Shown here: positions 58,915 through 64,000 of the stretch, in pieces
How the letters are laid out: each line of letters begins with the position of its first letter
Numbering within the stretch: position 1 is the stretch's first letter
From: Flavihumibacter profundi
Lineage (GTDB): Bacteria; Bacteroidota; Bacteroidia; Chitinophagales; Chitinophagaceae
DNA: 64,000 nucleotides
Direction of reading: 5' to 3'
Assembly (NCBI RefSeq): GCF_020076305.1
Contig: NZ_JAIQXE010000001.1
Span: 868,001 to 932,000, forward strand
Translations under genes and position numbers: made by a program
Notes under the pieces: generated by a model
Seen by the model: only the letters and a program-made list of their open reading frames with translations
Database searches by the model: none
What the model was told of the DNA's origin: nothing

Positions 58915-61398
58915 TTAATTATTGCCCCCTTTTTTAACCCTGTTTTCTTCTTCATTTGCCCCACCGGTGCTTTTCCTGGGTTGCACGCCTTTTATAGGAT
59001 TACCAAAACGGTACACGAAAGAAATATTAACCACTCTTGAATCACGACTATTATGGAACCAGGCTTCAGTTGTCTGGAAGTTAATATTGCCTTTGACTTT
59101 TTCGGTATAGAATAAATCGCGCATATTCATTTTAATAGTTCCTTTTCCTTTCAGTACCTGCTTAGAAACACCTGCAGAGGCTGAGCCCATTGGATTGATC
59201 ACAATTTGTCCTTCAACTCCTTTTGTCCGGTACCAGCCGCTCAATTCTGCACTCCACCCTTTACCGAAATTGAATTGGTTATTTACATTCATGGTAAGGT
59301 TCCCGCCTGCCACATCTATTTTTTCGCCGTTAAGATCTCCGCTGAATGCACTGTAACTATAGTTAGCATATAAGGTGGCCATCCAGCCTTTTACAACCGG
59401 CACTTGTGCGCTTACTGCAATTCCTCCATTCTGGCGGACACCAATATTACCCTGGCGAACAATTATAGCATACTCTTCTTCGCCATTTTCTTTTTTACCC
59501 TGTGAAAATGTTTCACTTATATAGTCTTTTGTATAACTATAGTTCAGGGTAGTGGTCAGAATTCCTTTAAAAGTGTGGCTTAATTCAATATTATTGGTAT
59601 ACTGTGGGCGCAGGTATGGGTTTCCCCGGCCGTATGTGTATTTATCCAGGTAAAAAAGGAATGGGTTCAGGTCCTGGTAGGCAGGGCGGTCAATTCTTTT
59701 TCCATAGGACAATCCAAATTCATTGTTTTTATCGGCTGAATATCCAAGGAAAAATGTTGGAAACAGGTTACCATAACTTCTATTAAAAGATGAGTCTGGT
59801 TGTGTTGGGTTACCAAACTGGATTCCTTCCATGATCGTATGTTCATAACGCAAACCTGCCTGCACATTGAATTTCTTTATCTTTCGACTATAGTTCAGGT
59901 AGCCGGCAACAATATTTTCCTTGTAGTTGAACTGGTTGGTTTTGCTATAATCAATCTGCTCTGACCCGTTAACAACATTATAGTAATTCGCAACATTCTC
60001 AGTATTTACATAACTGGCTTTTATACCTGTTTCCAATTTCGCATTTTTCTTTAAGGGTTGTATATAATCAGCCTTTGCAGAATAAATATCAATGTTTACC
60101 GGTAAAACACCTTTCAATTGCTCCTGGCCTTTTTCTACCCAATCCGGCGTATAAATTGTGTTCACAAAATTTTGCTTGCTATTTGAACCATAGGTAACAT
60201 AATCAATATCTGCCGTCAATTCCCTGCCAGTTGAATCATACTGGTGACGTAAATTAAGGTTTACACTATTATTCTTCCATTGATCTTTGTTATAGCTGGT
60301 TGAATAAATAATAGAATCAATATTGGCCTGGTTGTCTTTTAGGTAACTTGTGTTTTGGCCGGACTGTTGTTCAGGCGATAAATTGCCATTCAATACAAAT
60401 CCGAGGGTGGTTTTTTTGTTTAAGTAATAATCTGCACCAACCTTCAGCGTATAATTTTTATTCTCATGTTTCATGAAGGAATTCTGCTCAAATATTGCCG
60501 TAAGTTCCTTTGAACCGGCGTCAGTATATTGCCTTTTGATGTCCAATTCCTGGAAACCGTTCCAGACACTAAAGCCTCCATTGGCGAATACGTTAAATTT
60601 TCCATTCCTGTAATTCAGGTTCAGGCTATTATTGGTTCTCCAGTAAGACCCTTGTCCGTAGTTTGCCGTAGCGCTGCCATTAAAACCCTTTTGTTTGTTC
60701 TTTTTGGATTTAATATTAATAATCCCGGAGTTGCCGGCTGCATCATATTTAGCGGAAGGGTTAGTAATAATTTCAATCTGGTCAACTGAGCTGGCCGGCA
60801 TTGATTTAAGCAGGTTAGCCAGTTGGTCGGGGGTAAGGTATGTAGGCCTGCCATCCATCATCACTGTAACACCCTGTTTACCCTTCAGGCTAATATTACC
60901 ATCCTTGTCAACTGTTACACCAGGAGATTTCTCCAGAACTTCAAGAACTGTTGCCCCAACATTAGTTACAGCGGCATCAACATTTACGATCATTTTATCC
61001 ATTTTTTGTTCAATTAAGGGACGGCGGGCTGTAACCGTTACAGCACCCATTTCCTTTGAACTGGTACTCATTTGTATTTCGGGTATCTCCACTTCGGTTT
61101 TCTCTCCATCAAGGGAAACAGGGGCTGAATATTCCTTTTGAAAGCCAACAGCCGATGCCATAACCAGGTACTGTCCATTTGAAATTTCATTGAAACGGTA
61201 AGCCCCGGATTTATCTGTTGCCAAAATTTTTGCAACGGAAGAGTCTTTAGCGTGAAGGAGGCTGATAGTGATGGCTTCTGCTGGTTTTTTACTGGCATCG
61301 GTAACTCTGCCCTGAATTATACCTGATTGGGTTTGAGCATGGCCGACCAGGCAAAACTGGGTTAAAACAAGTGATAGTATAGTTAAGGTTTTTTTCAT
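58915..61398 (-). CDS. Outer-membrane TonB-dependent receptor-like protein
   Basis: An 827-aa outer-membrane protein with a signal peptide (MKKTLTILSLVLTQFCLVGHAQ), a CarboxypepD_reg-like domain (about 27-105), a plug (VDKDGNISLKGKQGVTVMMD, DQIEIITNPSAKYDAAGNSG, about 120-225) and a beta-barrel ending PRKSTGGANEEENRVKKGGNN. The LANLLKSMPASSVDQIEIITNPSAK pattern marks the family of outer-membrane beta-barrel (OMP_b-brl_3) receptors. No SusD or GLPGLI gene follows. Substrate unknown. A TAATTTTG -7 element lies about 50 bases upstream. Confidence 0.92.
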   Translation of the reverse strand: MKKTLTILSLVLTQFCLVGHAQTQSGIIQGRVTDASKKPAEAITISLLHAKDSSVAKILATDKSGAYRFNEISNGQYLVMASAVGFQKEYSAPVSLDGEKTEVEIPEIQMSTSSKEMGAVTVTARRPLIEQKMDKMIVNVDAAVTNVGATVLEVLEKSPGVTVDKDGNISLKGKQGVTVMMDGRPTYLTPDQLANLLKSMPASSVDQIEIITNPSAKYDAAGNSGIINIKSKKNKQKGFNGSATANYGQGSYWRTNNSLNLNYRNGKFNVFANGGFSVWNGFQELDIKRQYTDAGSKELTAIFEQNSFMKHENKNYTLKVGADYYLNKKTTLGFVLNGNLSPEQQSGQNTSYLKDNQANIDSIIYSTSYNKDQWKNNSVNLNLRHQYDSTGRELTADIDYVTYGSNSKQNFVNTIYTPDWVEKGQEQLKGVLPVNIDIYSAKADYIQPLKKNAKLETGIKASYVNTENVANYYNVVNGSEQIDYSKTNQFNYKENIVAGYLNYSRKIKKFNVQAGLRYEHTIMEGIQFGNPTQPDSSFNRSYGNLFPTFFLGYSADKNNEFGLSYGKRIDRPAYQDLNPFLFYLDKYTYGRGNPYLRPQYTNNIELSHTFKGILTTTLNYSYTKDYISETFSQGKKENGEEEYAIIVRQGNIGVRQNGGIAVSAQVPVVKGWMATLYANYSYSAFSGDLNGEKIDVAGGNLTMNVNNQFNFGKGWSAELSGWYRTKGVEGQIVINPMGSASAGVSKQVLKGKGTIKMNMRDLFYTEKVKGNINFQTTEAWFHNSRDSRVVNISFVYRFGNPIKGVQPRKSTGGANEEENRVKKGGNN

Positions 61399-61445
61399 TT
61401 TAGGTTATTTTAATCTGTTGGTACCATTCAAAAACAATTACAAAT

Positions 61446-61453
61446 CAAAATTA
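61446..61453 (-). promoter_or_regulatory. -7 element of the receptor gene (TAATTTTG)
   Basis: Exact TAnnTTTG match on the minus strand, about 48 bases upstream of the receptor ATG. Confidence 0.5.
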
Positions 61454-61598
61454 AGTACTATGCAATGCAATGTACATGGCTTTGTGTCGAATGGCTTTAA
61501 AATCTGATTTTCGGTAAAATTCGTGGTAGCTATGTGACGGTGAAGCAAGCCGCAGGTTACAGAAAAGAGATGCTTTCTGATGGATGGTTGTAAAAACG

Positions 61599-61631
61599 GA
61601 AGAGCGGCCAAATGACTTTTGGCCGCTCTTC
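61599..61631 (-). terminator. Intrinsic terminator of lgt
   Basis: GAAGAGCGGCCAAA and TTTGGCCGCTCTTC (with one extra T in the TGACT loop) form a 14-bp stem, followed on the minus strand by CGTTTTTAC. It begins about 18 bases after the lgt stop. Confidence 0.88.
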
Positions 61632-61649
61632 TAAATATTTAAATTTAGC

Positions 61650-62807
61650 CTATCCGACTTTGGAAGCTTCTTTAACGGGAAGTTTACCCACCAAAAACCA
61701 CAGAACCAGTCCTAAAATGATAAGCGCGCTGGAAATCAATTCTGCCTGTGTGGGATGAAATCCGAAAATACTGTATTTGGTATTAACCCTGATTTTTTCA
61801 ATCAGGAAACGTTCCATGCCATTTAATACCAGGTAAAATGCAAAAATCCGTCCGGGTATTACAATTTTTTTCCTGAAATACCAGATTACGCCAAAAAGAA
61901 CAAGGCACATCAGTGTTTCATAAAATGCTGTAGGATAAACCGCAAAAGGGAGTTCACTGCAATAGTTTCCGCTACATCCCGGAATCGGAATGCCGGCATT
62001 AATAACATTATGTGGATATGTATATGCCCAGGCCCAGTTTGGTATCCAGGAAAAAGGTTTTACACTATTATTCGCTATGCCCCAATCTCCGTCACCTGAC
62101 ACCTGGCAACCAATCCTTCCGATGGCATAGGAAATCATCAGTGCCGGGGCTGCAGCATCACACAAATGCCGCATAGAAATTCCGTGCCGTTTGCCGTACC
62201 AGAGAATCGCAATAGCTGCACAAATTAAACCACCATAAAATGTAAGTCCGCTAAATGATAACAAAGCCCCTATTGGGTCAGCAATGAATTCTGTCCAGTT
62301 TTCCAGGTTGTGAAATATTTTTGCACCTCCAAAGCCAAATAAAGCTGCGAAAACGACAATATCCCCCACCCTGTCCTGCGGCCATATCCTGATTTTCCGG
62401 TCTTCAGGTTTCGGTAATTTTTCCTTGTTTTTTTCCCACCATTTTAATGCAGCAAAAAACAATCCGGTAAGTATGCCTGCAGCCCAGCTACCCTGGCTGG
62501 AAAAAATAAAACTTTGGGGGTCATCCGGACCAATTACAAAAGCGCCAATTATTTTATATCCCAGTAAAAAGCCTAAAATAAAATTGGTCAGTAAATCAAG
62601 GAAACTTGCGGGTTTACCAATTGTAATAGTAGTTTCTTCATATTGTAAAAGCCCCTCTTTACTTTTCCGCCTCAATTCATTGCTAAGAATCCAGGCTGCC
62701 ACCAAAAAAGCTATGGCAACAAAAAAGCCAAAAGAATTAATGAATCTTAATCCAGGCAAATTCAGTCCAAACAGGTCCTTGAAGGCATAATACAGATTGG
62801 GGTACAT
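61650..62807 (-). CDS. lgt: Prolipoprotein diacylglyceryl transferase
   Basis: A 385-aa inner-membrane enzyme that attaches diacylglycerol to lipobox cysteines. About nine helices. The Lgt signature region is AIGRIGCQVSGDGDWG (about residues 223-238), with conserved Tyr and His in FYGGLICA and RHGISMRHLCDAA. It is longer than E. coli Lgt (291 aa) mostly through an N-terminal extension and loops, common in Bacteroidota. The OmpA lipoprotein at 38.1 kb is a likely substrate. Confidence 0.95.
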   Translation of the reverse strand: MYPNLYYAFKDLFGLNLPGLRFINSFGFFVAIAFLVAAWILSNELRRKSKEGLLQYEETTITIGKPASFLDLLTNFILGFLLGYKIIGAFVIGPDDPQSFIFSSQGSWAAGILTGLFFAALKWWEKNKEKLPKPEDRKIRIWPQDRVGDIVVFAALFGFGGAKIFHNLENWTEFIADPIGALLSFSGLTFYGGLICAAIAILWYGKRHGISMRHLCDAAAPALMISYAIGRIGCQVSGDGDWGIANNSVKPFSWIPNWAWAYTYPHNVINAGIPIPGCSGNYCSELPFAVYPTAFYETLMCLVLFGVIWYFRKKIVIPGRIFAFYLVLNGMERFLIEKIRVNTKYSIFGFHPTQAELISSALIILGLVLWFLVGKLPVKEASKVG

Positions 62808-62886
62808 GTATATATATTATTATTAGGCGGTATTATTAAAGGGCAATGATAAGAAATCGGCCAGATATCTATCGTGCAAAAAAGAT

Positions 62887-62910
62887 AACCCCTTCAAATT
62901 TGAAGGGGTT
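62887..62910 (-). terminator. Terminator of the bacilliredoxin gene
   Basis: AACCCCTTCAAA and TTTGAAGGGGTT form a 24-bp perfect palindrome, followed on the minus strand by ATCTTTTTTG. It starts about 38 bases after the stop. Confidence 0.88.
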
Positions 62911-62947
62911 ACCAAAGAAATTAACGGACCACAAAGATCGGACAATT

Positions 62948-63361
62948 CTAACAATATTGCTCGAAAGCGGCAATCAGGTTGTGTGCAATCATCTGTGCTG
63001 AACGGCCTTCAATCTGGTGCCTTTCAATGAAATGAACCAGTTGGCCATCTTTGAATAACGCAATTGATGGAGATGAAGGTGGATAAGGCAAAAGGTGTTC
63101 CCTCAGCTTTTTTACAGCATCCAAATCGAAACCCGCAAAACTTGTGGCTAGGGTATCTGGCTTTTTCTCAGTATTATTTACAGCCATCAATACGCCAGGG
63201 CGTGCAGTTCCTGCCGAACATCCGCATACTGAATTGATCACCACCAGGGTCGTACCCTGCTGGCTTAACTGATTTTCTACTGCATCAGATGACAGGAGTT
63301 CTACAAACCCTTCTTCGGTTAACTCTTCCTTCATCGGAATAACTATTTCTGCTGGATACAT
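62948..63361 (-). CDS. BrxA/BrxB family bacilliredoxin
   Basis: A 137-aa thioredoxin-fold protein with the active site CGC (Cys46-Gly-Cys48, VINSVCGCSAGTARPG), typical of YphP/YqiW bacilliredoxins, which remove bacillithiol from proteins after oxidative stress. The C-terminus ending AFEQYC is intact. Start at the ATG at 63361, 21 bases after a TAACTTTG -7 element. Bacillithiol use in Bacteroidota is consistent with family knowledge but not shown here. Confidence 0.93.
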   Translation of the reverse strand: MYPAEIVIPMKEELTEEGFVELLSSDAVENQLSQQGTTLVVINSVCGCSAGTARPGVLMAVNNTEKKPDTLATSFAGFDLDAVKKLREHLLPYPPSSPSIALFKDGQLVHFIERHQIEGRSAQMIAHNLIAAFEQYC

Positions 63362-63381
63362 AGTGTATTTATTTTTCCATG

Positions 63382-63389
63382 CAAAGTTA
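63382..63389 (-). promoter_or_regulatory. -7 element of the bacilliredoxin gene (TAACTTTG)
   Basis: Exact TAnnTTTG match on the minus strand, 21 bases upstream of the ATG. Confidence 0.55.
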
Positions 63390-63423
63390 CAGAAAAGGAA
63401 GTAGAGAAATAATTAGTTCAAAG

Positions 63424-63467
63424 TGTCATTATGGCGCGCCTTTGCAGACATGGGTGCCATATTGGCA
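63424..63467 (+). promoter_or_regulatory. TGNCA inverted pairs upstream of hsp20
   Basis: TGTCA-TTA-TGGCG (63424-63436) and TGCCA-TAT-TGGCA (63455-63467, perfect) are 13-bp inverted repeats about 110-150 bases upstream of hsp20. Similar half-sites precede dnaK. A stress operator is inferred. Confidence 0.4.
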
Positions 63468-63576
63468 ATAATATTAATGTTGCCAGGTCCTCTATGAGTT
63501 AAAATGACAGAAAAAAATGGGTTGGTCCGGGGTTTGACAAATAAAAACAAACAACAAACATTAAAACTTAATAATT

Positions 63577-64000
63577 ATGACATTCGTAAAAGTAAACCAG
63601 CCGGCCCGTCAGTTTGGAACTATGCTAGATAACCTGTTCCAGGACATTCCATCCTTTATTGGGCGTGAAGTTTCACAGGCTATTCAGCCTGCCCCGGTAA
63701 ATATAGCAGAAACAGCGGAAGCCTACCATCTTGAATTAAATGCGCCCGGCCGTAATAAGGAAGACTTTAAGGTTACAGTGGAAAATGGTTTGTTAACTAT
63801 TTCCTACGAACAGAAGGAGGAAGAAAAAGTATCAGAGATTAAATCTGTAAGAAAGGAATTCAGCCTTCCGTCTTTTAAACGGACTTTTACCGTGGATGAA
63901 AAAATTGAAACAAATAACATCCAGGCAAAATATGAAAATGGCCTGCTGAAACTATACCTCCCGAAAAAAGAGGCCGTTAAAGTTCAGCCCCAGGCTATTG
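63577..64000 (+). CDS. Small heat-shock protein Hsp20, cut by window edge
   Basis: The first 141 codons are present and the frame is open at the edge. The alpha-crystallin domain runs from about residue 45: NIAETAEAYHLELNAPG, then FKVTVENGLLTISYEQK and the YENGLLKLYLPKK end of the domain. sHsps hold unfolding proteins for DnaK. The N-terminus MTFVKVNQPARQFGTMLDN is typical of Bacteroidota members. Only the C-terminal tail is missing. Confidence 0.93.
   Translation, partial: MTFVKVNQPARQFGTMLDNLFQDIPSFIGREVSQAIQPAPVNIAETAEAYHLELNAPGRNKEDFKVTVENGLLTISYEQKEEEKVSEIKSVRKEFSLPSFKRTFTVDEKIETNNIQAKYENGLLKLYLPKKEAVKVQPQAI

Overview
The window looks like a chromosome segment of a Bacteroidota bacterium, most likely Chitinophagaceae or a close relative (inference, no search run). 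Reasons: many TAnnTTTG -7 promoter elements upstream of genes, weak ribosome binding sites, GLPGLI, DUF4199, DUF2851 and DUF6515 families, two outer-membrane beta-barrel receptors with CarboxypepD_reg-like domains, type B L31, the alternative Bacteroidota GlmU-like protein and an acyl-CoA-binding protein. Almost all of it is ordinary core chromosome. I see no insertion sequence, prophage, CRISPR array or rRNA.

Layout. 1-3.1 kb: 5' end of malQ running off the left edge, a 51-aa membrane protein, dnaK and a GtrA protein. 3.1-4.9 kb: argS. 5-20.5 kb: an alpha-glucan block with glgB, a GH13 neopullulanase-like amylase, an SLC45-type MFS importer, glgC, glgA, an FHS sugar importer and a ROK kinase, interrupted by an outer-membrane receptor plus GLPGLI pair. 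20.5-33.6 kb: housekeeping genes (lipA, OsmC, Maf, UbiA, KdsC, IscX, ferredoxin, Pcm, phosphoglucomutase, PRTase). 33.7-41 kb: a membrane Fe-S protein, DinB, an SGNH hydrolase, a decayed VIT1-type gene, OmpA proteins (one truncated) and a phosphodiesterase. 41-42.5 kb: a repeat-rich orphan module and tRNA-Pro(GGG). 42.5-55.3 kb: a dihydroorotase-like protein, then sugar and envelope genes (glycosyltransferases, gmhA, gmhB, flippase, GT9) with lepA and an acyl-CoA-binding protein. 55.3-64 kb: hemerythrin-like protein, tpiA, GlmU-like protein, rpmE2, YajQ, a receptor, lgt, a bacilliredoxin and an hsp20 gene cut by the right edge.

How genes fit together. MalQ, the exported amylase, the SLC45 importer, the FHS importer, the ROK kinase, phosphoglucomutase, GlgC, GlgA and GlgB describe a full route: external alpha-glucan or maltodextrin to glucose phosphates to glycogen and back. 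No SusC/SusD pair is present. GmhA, GmhB, a GT9 glycosyltransferase, KdsC and a flippase point to a heptose/Kdo-containing surface glycan.

The most notable non-genic signals are: (a) arrays of a 7-nt unit (GTRAANN) in exact register at four gene ends, two forming terminators and one supplying the lipA stop codon; (b) a perfect 28-bp inverted repeat made of 11-nt repeats, followed by 22-bp direct repeats, upstream of an uncharacterised 187-aa protein; (c) a REP-like palindrome between pcm and phosphoglucomutase; (d) candidate heat-shock operators shared by dnaK and hsp20; (e) a VIT1-type pseudogene with a TGA at an apparent Trp position.
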